A stretch of 64,000 nucleotides of DNA from Monomorium pharaonis (taxonomy: Eukaryota; Arthropoda; Insecta; Hymenoptera; Formicidae): positions 17,621,686-17,685,685 of the forward strand of contig NC_050476.1 in NCBI RefSeq assembly GCF_013373865.1, in the 5' to 3' direction. A program made the position numbers and the translations under genes. Below are positions 24,901 to 33,600 of this stretch, piece after piece. Under the pieces are notes generated by a model, which searched no databases, had not been told where the DNA came from, and was given only the letters and a program-made list of their open reading frames with translations. Positions within the stretch are counted from its first letter, which is position 1; each line of letters starts with the position of its first letter.

Positions 24901-26735
24901 GAGAGAACAAATGTACAGGTACATATTGGAACTGCATGCTAGATAGAGTGACTGTAAACTGATTTAGAACACGTAAATACTCGGACTTTTATACTTGTTT
25001 TACAAAGAGTATTCTTGAAAATGTTAATCCACAAAACACAACTCCTCTTGAACTTGAATGTAAATCTTAGTATTGGATTTTGTACTTGATTCACGTGTCA
25101 CATTTGTCTTTTGTAAATTAGTTTTTTAATAAATAAAAATATATCCTTCAGACTTATTTATTTAGTTACAAACTTTAGTTTGTAACTAAATAAATAAGTC
25201 TGAAGGATATATTTTTTGTGTTTATTTGATTTTCAAGCCGTAGAAATTAATTGATTTGGTTATTCAAATGGAAGAAGAACAGAGGTAACAAAAAAATCAT
25301 TGTAAATCGAAAGATTGTGTGAGGATTCATTCACAAACAACGTTACTCTATTGACAACAGTGACCATTGTGTGAGTATTGTGTTTGAACAGTGAACGCTA
25401 CTGCTTCCACTGTTCCATCAGTTCCCCCAGTCTCCAGGATTTTCTAGTTTTTTTTTTTTTTGTTTTGACCAGAATCCACTTAAAAGTCCCGGATTTTTAT
25501 TACTACATTTTCTCATATTTATAGATCCAGGCTATAATTTTGTGGAGTTTCGTCAAAAATAATATCTAGGTTTGATTATTATTATCAATTTCTTTCTTCA
25601 GCGTACATATATGTCTCATTGCGATTTCTCGAGGTCAGATAGACCAAAGAAGATCTCGGAATTTTAGATTCACAATGTTTTTACATAGAAGCTTCACGTT
25701 TCTGGTCACCTTAGGTAAGATACGTCTGAGGGAATGTGAAATTACACAGGACGTGCGCGTATAATATGTTGGAGGGCGAGGAGGAGGTGATGATAATAAT
25801 ATACTACAGAGAACATCGGTGCAGGCATGAGGGAAATGCACAGGCGCACAAAGCGATAAATTCTCATTGAGCGGCCCAAAGTTGTCGCTCCGTAATCTCT
25901 TTAGCGGTACGTCTTGTTTATTACTAGCAGCTTTATGGTTGAATACAAGTCGCAGAGATTTATTTTGTAAATTAAATGAATTTCGTCTAATCCTGCATGT
26001 ATTTTAATTGTAGCAGTTAACTGTAGAAATTGTAATCTATTTATATTACAAAAAAATTTCAAAAATAATAAACGTTACTCCAATCAATATTTTCTCGAGT
26101 GTTCGCTTAAGAGTTAAATGGAAAAATCTTCTCTGGGCTATAAATATCGTGTATCTGACACGTACAGCGTTGGAAATTTAGCGCGAAAAAAAAAGTACGA
26201 TTTGGGCCGCTCGTTTGACAAGTCGTGTTGACTGGTATTATGTACAAGAATTTTCTCTTAAAAATTACCCTGAAAATAGTAGTAATTGTGGGACAACGTA
26301 AACCTTTTTTAAGAAGAATTTTACTACACTTTTGACAAAATTTACTAAAATTTTAATAAAATTTGGCAAAATTTTGTAAATTTTACTATACTTCTAACAA
26401 AATTTACTAAAACTTTGCCAAATTTTATTAAAAGTATGGTAAAATTCTTCAAGGTTCACGTTATCTCATAATTACCACGATTTTCAGGGTAATTTTTAAG
26501 AGAAAATTCTTACGACACACGTACCGATACGGAGAGGAATGAGGGAGAAGGGGAAACGCGGGCATATTCATATACCTGGTGTTGTGAGAGTCTTTGGCTG
26601 CGTCGGGGTTCCGCTTGGACCCCCGACGACGCTCGACGCCGCCGGGCTGTAAGCCCTCAGGAGGGACCCACCGCGCGGCAAGGTGCTGCTTCCGCCGACG
26701 TAGTAGCCGCTGCCGGACGTCGAGTTCTTGGCCGT
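5779..26735 (-). CDS. SRCIN1-like: SRCIN1/KIAA1217 (p140Cap/sickle tail)-family gene, partial, 8 exons
   Basis: Seen: eight minus-strand segments bounded by AG/GT whose phases join without a break: 26576-26735, 21537-21662, 17563-17734, 16060-16203, 10597-10742, 8361-8408, 7429-7518 and 5779-5841. Together they give about 316 residues. The family call rests on exon 10597-10742, which reads HMERQLANLTGLVQKAL. Human KIAA1217 and SRCIN1 carry a very similar MEKQIASLTGLVQ-type segment just before their coiled coils. The flanking exons are rich in Ser, Pro, Gly and Tyr, as in the disordered parts of these adaptor proteins. Known: vertebrate p140Cap is a cytoskeleton- and synapse-associated adaptor that restrains Src signalling, and KIAA1217 (Skt) acts in intervertebral disc development. 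Inferred: a cytoplasmic scaffold role in this insect. The N-terminal AIP3/Bud6-like region and the C-terminal coiled coils were not found in the window. Confidence 0.86.
5842..7428 (-). other. SRCIN1-like intron, 1587 bases
   Basis: AT-rich intron between the exons at 7429-7518 and 5779-5841. It contains a poly(A) run of 26 at 7131-7156 and nothing else recognised. Confidence 0.7.
7131..7156. repeat. poly(A) run of 26
   Basis: An uninterrupted A run inside an AT-rich intron. No retroelement body is visible beside it. Confidence 0.85.
7429..7518 (-). CDS. SRCIN1-like: SRCIN1-like exon (KSVSFEKSVSFSDEPP...)
   Basis: The 90-nt exon has acceptor catctattgcag and donor CATGCAG/GTAACG, phase 1 at both ends. 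The peptide is KSVSFEKSVSFSDEPPDMNS followed by PKQHSPQHA. The internal duplication KSVSFEKSVSFSDE is an acidic/Ser motif of the kind bound or phosphorylated by kinases; this is an inference. It is a possible cassette exon because its length and phases are symmetrical. It lies 842 bases from the microexon upstream of it. Confidence 0.85.
7519..8360 (-). other. SRCIN1-like intron, 842 bases
   Basis: Short intron between the microexon and the KSVSFEK exon. It is moderately GC-rich with scattered CpG. Open frames on both strands (for example 7452-7715 plus, 8062-8466 minus) overlap the exons or lack coding character. Confidence 0.65.
8361..8408 (-). CDS. SRCIN1-like: SRCIN1-like 48-nt microexon
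   Basis: Acceptor tgccgttacag and donor GGCAAAG/GTGCGC bound 48 nt, phase 1 at both ends. The peptide is DSYLRTDVKPPKLGK plus split codons. The size is a multiple of three and the phases match, so it can be skipped without a frameshift. It is too short to judge by codon usage. The support is its splice sites, its fit between neighbours, and the PPKLGK motif, which is in keeping with the basic, proline-rich surroundings. Confidence 0.68.
9041..9080. repeat. (TTTAA)8 microsatellite
   Basis: Eight exact copies of a 5-base unit, 40 bases, in an intron. Confidence 0.95.
9204..9290. mobile_element. family B inverted-repeat element, single arm
   Basis: The sequence aatgttattaatttaacta and the following tttttcaacttgataaaatt match the left arms of the elements at 43532 and 62475. 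No facing second arm was found, so this is a fragment or solo end. Confidence 0.5.
10597..10742 (-). CDS. SRCIN1-like: SRCIN1-like exon with the family-defining MERQLANLTGLVQ segment
   Basis: The 146-nt exon has acceptor atctgtcgcag and donor GCAGCAG/GTACGT. It begins with one base and ends in phase 1. The peptide starts IRVEHMERQLANLTGLVQKA, continues LTHAPHTSPSPREYLQVPPG and ends DPYARAA. The VEHMERQLANLTGLVQKAL part is the recognisable element. Vertebrate KIAA1217 and SRCIN1 have MEKQIASLTGLVQSAL-like sequence at the matching place, N-terminal to the coiled-coil repeats. This is the strongest single piece of evidence for the gene's identity. Confidence 0.92.
13500..13534. repeat. (CA)n microsatellite
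   Basis: About 17 CA units, followed to 13580 by imperfect CA-rich sequence. The ORF across it is a repeat artefact. Confidence 0.95.
14506..14543. repeat. (CT)n microsatellite
   Basis: About 19 CT units in an intron of the SRCIN1-like gene; they read as GA on the transcribed strand. Confidence 0.95.
15912..15944. repeat. (CT)n microsatellite
   Basis: About 16 CT units, 116 bases from the proline-rich exon at 16060-16203. On the gene's own strand it lies just inside the downstream intron as (GA)n. Confidence 0.95.
16060..16203 (-). CDS. SRCIN1-like: SRCIN1-like exon, proline-rich (PPGRPPSGPPRSPFPPG)
   Basis: The 144-nt exon follows acceptor gggtggtgcag. One base completes a Ser codon, 47 codons follow, and it ends CG before GTACTG (phase 2), a weaker donor than the others. 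The peptide runs SDTELLEESYSLYGVKPPG and then a dense Pro/Gly tract (RPPSGPPRSPFPPGAPPPLP). Such tracts are candidate SH3 or profilin ligands; that is inference. Joined to the next exon it reads YDATRIRVEHMERQ, entering the conserved family segment directly, which supports this donor choice. The open frame runs past the donor, so a longer form cannot be excluded. Confidence 0.83.
16204..17562 (-). other. SRCIN1-like intron, 1359 bases
   Basis: Intron between two well-supported exons. It is GC-rich for the first 300 bases near 16204-16500, then AT-rich. No further exon was recognised; the plus-strand open frames at its GC-rich end are shadows. Confidence 0.7.
17563..17734 (-). CDS. SRCIN1-like: SRCIN1-like exon (RLHGESGYMSSPER...)
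   Basis: The 172-nt exon has acceptor atctccgcag and donor GAAGCCAG/GTAACT. It begins with two bases that complete an Asp codon and ends in phase 2. The 56 full codons read RLHGESGYMSSPERGGG, then a Tyr/Ser-rich stretch (YEDPYYSQYSGTVTPVIDEE). Several Tyr residues sit in acidic or Pro contexts, like the phosphotyrosine-bearing repeats of vertebrate p140Cap; that functional parallel is inference. The frame is set by the phases of both neighbours, and the other two frames contain stops or do not join. Confidence 0.86.
17863..18130. mobile_element. family D inverted-repeat (MITE-like) element
   Basis: It starts TA/CACGGAAAAAA. The left half holds gatgatagttact and gtgaaataatttca. The right half carries their reverse complements (tgaaattatttcatc, ataactatcat). 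No coding capacity. A separate 11-bp-arm hairpin (cgttacataat) lies at 17880-17905, inside the left end. The right border is approximate. Confidence 0.7.
19918..20117. mobile_element. 200-bp near-perfect hairpin element
   Basis: Arms of about 98 bases beginning tagacttcggatta face each other around the centre near 20017, with only a handful of mismatches (for example tatacgc against the opposite arm's tacatgc). It is noncoding and AT-rich. This fits a recently inserted palindromic MITE. If transcribed, it would form a long double-stranded hairpin. Confidence 0.85.
21537..21662 (-). CDS. SRCIN1-like: SRCIN1-like exon (VPPAKPLRSYQCGKS... block)
   Basis: The 126-nt exon is preceded on the minus strand by a very T-rich tract ending ggttggatag, and ends ATACCAG before GTCAGT. 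It is phase 1 at both ends, so 2+41 codons+1 fit exactly between the exons at 26.7 and 17.7 kb. The peptide contains VPPAKPLRSYQCGKSPLG and then FSRDSSVSLYSIP. The next exon continues it as DRLHGESGYMSS, so the sequence across the splice reads smoothly. Most codons end in G or C. A 174-codon open frame on the plus strand over the same region is the antisense shadow of this exon and its GC-rich flank. Confidence 0.8.
23320..23947. mobile_element. long AT-rich inverted-repeat element
   Basis: The left end cacacagaaaaaaattagtc and a following ttaaatcattg are mirrored at the right by caatgatttttttattta and aatttttttctgttcag. The interior is AT-rich without coding capacity and contains a short hairpin around 23380-23420. 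Borders are approximate. Confidence 0.5.
24618..24800. mobile_element. family D inverted-repeat element, second copy
   Basis: It begins TA/CACTGAAAAAAATTGGTAAT and shares gtgaaataatttcaatta and the opposing catttaattgaaactattt with the copy at 17863. The right border is unclear. Confidence 0.5.
25135..25216. repeat. perfect palindrome, 40-bp arms, 2-base loop
   Basis: Bases 25135-25174 are the exact reverse complement of 25177-25216, separated by TT. The arm contains atatccttcagacttattta. No mismatch was seen. It lies in an intron of the SRCIN1-like gene. Confidence 0.95.
26246..26511. mobile_element. family A MITE with 32-bp perfect terminal inverted repeats
   Basis: The left end aagaattttctcttaaaaat and following taccctgaaaat are exactly mirrored at the right end. 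Inner parts (attgtgggacaacg and ttatctcataattacca; aattttactacac and agtatggtaaaattctt) are also mirrored with mismatches. It is 266 bp and noncoding. Confidence 0.85.
26576..26735 (-). CDS. SRCIN1-like: SRCIN1-like exon (first one seen), Ser/Gly/Pro-rich
   Basis: The 160-nt exon follows a good acceptor (ctgattgcag) and ends CCAG before GTATAT. It starts in phase 0 and ends in phase 1, giving 53 residues plus a split Gly. The peptide includes SGSGYYVGGSSTLPRGGSLL and a Thr/Pro-rich tail (GTPTQPKTLTTP), and is low complexity and probably disordered. GC content and third-position GC are far above the flanking intron. The upstream partner exon must end in phase 0 and was not found. Skipping or including the next exon (21537-21662) leaves the frame unchanged. 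Confidence 0.82.
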
Positions 26736-28825
26736 CTGCAATCAGAAAGTGATGGGCGCCTCGTCAGAAAGGGAGGTGGGACCTTGGCTCACGCGATATA
26801 ATTCGAAATTATATTTCATTTCGCCGAGACCAATCAAGACCCGTAACAATCTCATTGTTGCCGCGTGGATGCAACAATAACGTCGGGGCCAGCGTGTCGG
26901 CTTAAAGGGCGAAGCGGCAGGTATGTTTCTGTAGCAACCGGGACATATTAATTGCGCCGAGTTGCGAGACCCTTGTACAATTAACTGCCAATTCTTGTTT
27001 AAGCATCGTAACGTTTGCAAGCAAGAATCTTCTAACGCGTTTGTTCGGGATCGTTATCTCCCCGGAATCGCCGAGATAGAGTCTCGTCCATGTTTATAGC
27101 GAGCGTCTTCCGGCTGCCGCTTTCGCAACAGGTTTCAAGATACTCGGCGCCGTTAACGTTAGCTTTCCAGCACGAATTTCCGACGCGGTTGTTCCTACCA
27201 TCGTTTTAACGTATGCTGCATCGTAACAAACAGGATATCTTCTGACACAAATATTTGTCAAGCCCGATAAATGGATTTTGCTAAAAGGTGACGGGCCTTT
27301 TTTTTTTAAATTTAAATTTAAATTAAAATAAATAAATTCTTTATAAACGCGTCCGTTCTTATCAACAAAGATATTTTGAATGTGCGAGATCGCAAGATGC
27401 AAGGGCCTTAAACCCTTCCTGTTTAGCTTTGCAACAGACTGGAGTTCGCGCAATAAATCATCAGTAATTCCGCTCTCGCTTGCAACATGGAATGCCTAAG
27501 TTATTCGCCGTATCATCCCGTTTGTCTCGCGCTGCTTGTCTCACCAACTTTCCACGAAAGATTAACTTTCCCATATTGATCACACACAGTAGACTGCATG
27601 ACACGTACGGAATATACGATTACCGATCCCGCATAAGGTTTTAAAACGGTTAATAAAATGAAGCTGTTTCTCTCGCGTATTACGTCTAAATTGGCGTGGC
27701 GAAACGTAGGTAATAAATATTTTCTAGCCGACTGTGATTTGTATTATTCGTATTACGAGTATATTAAATTATTGAAAAAAAAAAAATCGCAGAGAATGTA
27801 ACGCGGAGAATGTATTTTTCGAATAAAAATATCTCAAAAGCTGTATTTCAAAAGTAAAAAGTACGTAAGTATACTTCTTCATATATCTATATATCTTTAT
27901 TTATTCATTATTGCATCATTTTCGAATGAAAATATCTCAAAATCTCTATGGCGTCCCATTTTCATAATACACAAGTAATCAAAAATTTAAACTAATTATA
28001 ATTTGAAAATTAATTAATACGTACTCGTTCATAAGCTTATTATTATTAAAGATTGCGTATACCCGTAATCTTTATTTAACCATGAGCTATGAAAATATGT
28101 ATTAATTAATTTTCGAGTTATATTTAACTTAACTTTTTGATTAACCATACATTGTGAAAACGAGCCTAACAAAAGTATATATATTTGTATTATATACTAG
28201 AAGTGTATTTCTTCATATCTTTATTTTTTCATATTTCCTTCATTATCTACAATTGTTGTTATATCGACAATTTTCCTTCATTTTATTACCCCTTACAAAG
28301 TTTATTTCAGAGGCAAAAAGTGTGTAATTGTAAGTATAATTTCTTCATATTTGCATACCTTCATTTCTTCATTATTTATAATTAGTTGTTCTTCACTGAT
28401 AGAAAAATATATTTACGACTATAATTGCATAGTAAAATAATTATAGTTAGAAATATCATTTTTATAGTAATTATCAATATATTATTGATAATAATAAGTA
28501 TAATTTACATTGTTGAATAACTATCAAATATGGTTGGATCCCCAATGGACCATAAATTTATAATTGGTTTAAACTATATTATAGTTCTCATAACCATAAT
28601 ATTATGCAACTTATGATATGGTTGCTATAACCAAAATGAAGATTTTTATACAGTTTTAGTTGTACCATAAAATGATCATTATAAGCATTTACCATAAATA
28701 TATAGTTATTATTACCAATATTATAGTAATAATTACTATAAAAAGGATATTCCTAACTATAATTATTTGACTATGCAATTATAGTCGTAAATATCATATA
28801 TTTTTATATCAGTGTTTGTTTTCGT
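26736..28825. other. spacer or intron upstream of the first SRCIN1-like exon seen
   Basis: GC-richer for about 800 bases, then AT-rich, with related segments around 27840-27960, 28185-28260 and 28300-28385 (each with ttcttcatat and a following ttcattat). It contains the family C element at 28394-28814. No exon ending in phase 0 was identified. Confidence 0.55.
28394..28814. mobile_element. family C MITE, 421 bp
   Basis: Ends cactgatagaaaaatatatt and, reversed, cactgatataaaaatatat are followed on both sides by tacgactataattgcatagt. Further mirrored blocks (aaataattatagtta, atagtaattat) continue inward. It is noncoding and very AT-rich. A diverged relative lies near 55330. Confidence 0.8.
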
Positions 28826-30438
28826 TTTACCGCCTGAATAAAAAATTAATAGTGACAAACGCAATAATAAGTGGATAGACGAATAAACGTAGGTGGATGG
28901 GTGATCCGGCAAGGACGTTTGATCCGTGGGCGATCTCCATCTCCTCGCAGTCCATTCTCGTTCTCTTAACGGGAATTACACGCCGTGCACGGTAACTGAA
29001 ATGGGCCGCTTTAACCTGCGGCCGTCGACGAAAAAGTCCCTCCCTCTTACCGATTCTTACTCGCGCGCTCGCGCTCGGCCAATTCACATCGATTTCGCTT
29101 TAGTCGTTGTTTACTGTCGTCGCGAGTTCAGCTACTGGCCGCCTCACTCGCCACTCGGACGAATCCGGCCGGGAAGGGAGGAAGAGAAGTGGGTCCGTCG
29201 GCGTAGGGAAGAATCGACTGAGAGTTTAATTAATGACGAGTGGGTCTCCAAATATCGAAGGAAAGGTACCTAGTGAAAATCAACGAAAACGGAAGATTGA
29301 AAAGAGGAAGAAGGAAAGAACAGAATTTTCCTCTACAAAAGGGACTATTTGGTTTTGTGGTGAGATTCACACGTGCACCTTTCTTCTGCTGGTTGGAACG
29401 CAGGGACGACAACTCAGCGGTAACAAGAGGAAAGGAAAATAACAGCTTGCCCGGGCGTTAATCACACGTCGAACGAAGAGGAGGAAGACAAATATTCTTC
29501 CGCTCTTGCCTTTTGTACACCTACGGGAGATAGAAAAGAAATACGCGACTGGTGAAGGGCCTTTTCATTTGGCGCGCTTTTAATTATAAAGATCATCAGG
29601 TGAAAATCGGGAGAGAGAAAGAGAGAGAGAGTGCTTTCGTTAGGGAGAACACGAGAAAGAAGAGAAGAGTCGCTGAGTTTTGTGCTTTTACTCGTGGAAG
29701 TCGTTGTCAGCGCGTCGAGCGAAGAGGACAAGGTGTCTTTGGGTTTCTCGGCGATCCAAGTGTACCGAGGTACATATAAGTACGCAGCGAAAAGTTTTTA
29801 GCTTTCTCGTGTCGCCGAATAAAAAGAACGGCGTACACAGAAAATCCGGAGCCTCCGCTATTGCGGGACGAGGGAGAAAAATCCGCCCGCGTCCGTTGTT
29901 CCCGATCGCGAAAAGTGTCGCTCGGCGAGTGACAAGTGGGATAAGTTGCGAAAAAGGAGTTCGCGAGGAGAAGGGGAAAGGGGAAGGGACCGGGTTAAGT
30001 GTAAAAAATCGACGGGGGCGGCGAGCGTGAAGGGAAACCGGCGCACGAGGGAGGAGATGCTGCAGGTAGTTTTCTGCAGTTTCGAAAGGGAGGGTAGAGA
30101 CGAGGAGGAGGACGAGGGAACCTGCGGCGTCGCCAGTTGTAGCGGTTGTTGAAAAAGGGACAGTGGCGGGCAAGAAGAGCCGAGCGGAGGGCAATTCTCT
30201 CTTTTCGTGAGCGCGATCAGATAGAGCGCGGGATAAGATTAAACGGAGGGAGGGTGGACCAAGGAGAGAGAGAGAGAGAGAGAGGGAGAGAAGAATCACT
30301 CTCTTGGGAATAAGTGTGCACGGGGAGGAAGACGAGGCGGCGCGAGAGGCCAAGGCGAAGAAACGGCCAAGTTTCGTAACGGCGGAGCGATTGAAGAAAT
30401 AGCAATTAGATGCAACGAGGGCGATGATCGGATAAGAA
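28826..30438 (+). promoter_or_regulatory. GC-richer 5' region and leader of the pentraxin gene
   Basis: GC content rises sharply against the AT-rich DNA on the left, CpG is frequent, and purine-rich runs such as a (GA)n at 30264-30289 occur before the ATG at 30439. This fits promoter plus 5' UTR, though no TATA box or splice in the leader could be assigned. A 297-codon open frame on the minus strand (29688-30581) spans this leader and exon 1. Its composition is Ser/Leu/Arg low complexity mirroring the GA-rich strand, so it is treated as a shadow. Confidence 0.4.
30264..30289. repeat. (GA)n run in the pentraxin leader region
   Basis: About 11-13 GA units in the presumed 5' UTR or promoter, one of several purine-rich runs there. 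Confidence 0.8.
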
Positions 30439-30624
30439 ATGAAGAAATTCGCGGTGAACTTTGGAATTAGCATTCTACCTTCCTCGTCCTTGGTCCTCCT
30501 GGGCCTGCTGGCCGCGGCAGTTTCGAGAGGATCGACCGAGCTCGTCGTCGGGGCCGAGAGGTACCACGCCGGCGGCGGCACGCCGATGCACGCCGTGCAG
30601 CTAACGCAAAAGGGCTACATTCAG
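30439..30624 (+). CDS. pentraxin-domain gene exon 1: signal peptide
   Basis: This gives 62 codons ending GGCTACATTCAG before GTGAGA, phase 0. The N-terminus is MKKFAVNFGISILPSSSLVL, followed by LGLLAAAVSRG, a typical secretory leader. Cleavage is likely near residues 28-31. The purine at -3 and the in-frame TAA at 30433-30435 support this start. The remaining residues (STELVVGAERYHAGGGTPMH) form the linker into the domain. Confidence 0.9.
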
Positions 30625-33600
30625 GTGAGAATAGGGCGCGGTGTAATTCGGGGGATGGTTCGGATTTTCTGTTTAATTTACATTGAGAGAGCCCGCGGCG
30701 CATAATAATCCTTCGCGCTTAATCCTTTTCTGCGATTCAAACTATTTCTCGCAAATGATAATTAGTAAGTGGATTAAGATAATTATTTCGATAATTAGTA
30801 CAAAGATTGAGATAATTTCAAGATAATCATCATTTCGCCTGTAATTTCATTTAATCGGATGGTGTAACGTGGATCAAAGGATTTTTATTACTCGGAGAAA
30901 TTTGTGGAAGTCTCCCGAAGATAATTCGCGTACAAATTTGAAAAATAAAAGGCTATGATAGGCTAAGTACCTAATTCGACATGGAACTACGAAGAGTGAA
31001 CAAATTATTTAGTAATTTATTTAGTATGAGGAGAAAGCATAGTGAAATGAAGTAAAGTAGAAGTTTCAGGTGCCATAGCATTACGATCAGTGACCGTTAA
31101 GTTATTAATGTGCAATGATTTATGTAATTTCACATTGTTGAAAGCTACTAAAAATTCATACAGAATATAAGCATAATTCGTAAATAAAGTCATACATTTA
31201 ATTTTAAGCGTACCGGATGTCTTTCTTACACTGTTAAATGTTAAAAGAGATCAAGGGAATTTAAGTGAATTAAATAACTTTCTTATCTTTAACTTCAATA
31301 TATACATGCCGGAATATATTATTTTAACGCATGTAATTAGAAAAACAACTACGTCTAATTAACCGATTTTTGTAATTAAATTCTTCAGTTAAAAAAAGTA
31401 GTGTTTATTTTAATGTATGTATCTAGTAAATAATAAATTAAATTTCAATCAAATTCAATACAGTTTCTAAGTGAAATTGCTTAACTCCACTGTTTTAATT
31501 AAATAAATAACATAATCGGTAGGTGCGATGGCAACATAGGAATTATTTAAAAAATGATCTAATTACTGACTACAAATTGACATTATGAACTTAACATTGT
31601 ATCATATGCTTAATTATTCAAGCGTGTAGTTAGTACCATAAAGACTTTTTATGTTCGTGCAGTTGCACAGCTTCTATAGGAATTCTTGTAATTTTACTGA
31701 AACGTTCGCGTAAGTGATTAGTCAAATTGGCTGCAGGGAGATTGCGCAGCAAAACATTCCGTAATACCCTGCATCTAGATATATCGGGCGGTGAAAAGCT
31801 GAACAAAACAGTGGGAACAAATAAATGATAAATCGCTATGTCGGATATAAAAGATACATATGCTCTAACGAAGCGTGGAAACTCGCGTGATTTCTATCGA
31901 TTACGTGAGCGAAAGGGCAGTTTCCGTAACACGTTGAGAATAAAAAAAAAAAAAAGAGTCGATTTCACGCTGATTGCCTAATTTTCGTCGTTCACTCCAA
32001 GTAACGTCGGTCGTGGTCTACATACCCATTTCTACATGTACAACGTGTCCCAGATTTCCTGCGCTTTCTTTTACCTGTAGAAATTCATTGACTAACTCGG
32101 AATAAATTTTTTCCTCATTGAAAGTTCTCTTCCATAAATTTCTTCCATAAACTTCCGATTTTAATTACGTTTTGTAAAAGTAAAAAGAGAAACTCAAAAA
32201 TTCCAATTTTTAATTAAAATAAAATCGACGGAAAATTCAAAAGATATTTTAAATTCAGAGAGATATTTATAATTTTTCAGAGATTTAGTAGAAATATTTG
32301 GAAGTGTCTCTTGAGAGAGAAATTCAACTTTGATCAAAAAACTATCGTCCTAATTAACGATCGATGCATGTATGTACATATGCTGTTGGTCTAATTGCCT
32401 TCGCTTTTCAGTTTCTCAGATGGGAATTGCCGGTGCCGGAAATTCACGAATTCACATTCTGCCTTTGGGTGAAGTCGACCGATCTCACGTATCCCCACTC
32501 GATCCTCTCGTACTCAAGTGAGTATTCTCAATGAAATCGCGACTTGACATTGCGCATACGTAATTAATCTATTTTCTCATTGTGCATTTAGGACTCGCGC
32601 GACACACAGCAATTGTCTCTAACGATTGCAAGTCGACGCGAGTCTTTGTCCGGCGCGACAAGTTCACGTTCAAGAAAACCGTGTGTGTACAAACCGCTCC
32701 AATCCGTTTCTCCATTGTCGAACAATTATTTCTTAGATCGCGCAATTTGCACGCTGCACGACGGAATAGTCGAGATAGTTGCTGCGAAAAGGCAGAGGCA
32801 CTTCACATTTCGCAAATGCTCGAAATGCAGAAAATAGGAATCCGCCGTTCCGCTGTTCGGATATTCGAGGATAATGGGATCCATTAAAACGGATGTTGAG
32901 CTTATACATCCAAGCAGATGTAATATCTGCCGAGGGCTAAGGAGTTTCAGCCGCGCTGCACTCTCCCCTTTACCTCCCCTCCCCCTTCATTTCTGTCGGA
33001 ATTGTTGTAACCGTTTCGGAAATAGTAACGAGGGCTGTTGTCTTACATAGCGCGGCGCGTGCTATTACATATATATCCACGGAGGCGTTCACCAAGTAAT
33101 TTGCGCAAGAGTTCACTTGGAAAGTGTCTTCACTTATGGAAAATGCGCGCCGTTTAGTAGCATATTAATTGAACGCTCTGCCCCGCGGCTTCAGACTTTT
33201 TTTTTACATGTGAGAATTAACGCTACCGGTCGGTCGGTCCCGTTGGCGACACGTTAATTGCTCGAATTACGAAATCTCACGGGACTTAACTACTCGCCGA
33301 TATGGAGAGCCGGCATATTAACAAAACTTGAATATTTATGACGGAGCGGGCTGTTGTTACCCATCGTTACTCTTATACGAATACGTTACTCTATATTAAT
33401 TAGCCTGGTAAAATCTTAATTGCCTAGGGGAATTGGTGATCGCGTCGCAAGAAATTAGAAGGGAAGCAAATAATTCCCTCGATGGCGCTTATGAATAATG
33501 TTTATGGATTGTGAAACTACGTATGTAAAGTAATTTTTCCAACAATCTGCTTAAAGAAATTTAATAATGATATTAATTACTCGAATAAAACTATACGTTG

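Larger units (their letters stand above)
21663..26575 (-). other. SRCIN1-like intron, 4913 bases, with three inverted-repeat elements and a perfect palindrome
   Basis: A GC-richer first 430 bases, then AT-rich DNA with elements at 23320-23947, 24618-24800 and 26246-26511, and the palindrome at 25135-25216. The minus-strand frame at 22828-23157 has no family resemblance. Confidence 0.7.

Noticed and set aside
29688..30581. 297-codon open frame on the minus strand, the longest in the window
   Set aside because: It is antisense to the pentraxin leader and exon 1. Its Ser/Leu/Arg-rich sequence mirrors purine-rich repeats, it crosses the signal-peptide exon, and there is no recognisable domain.
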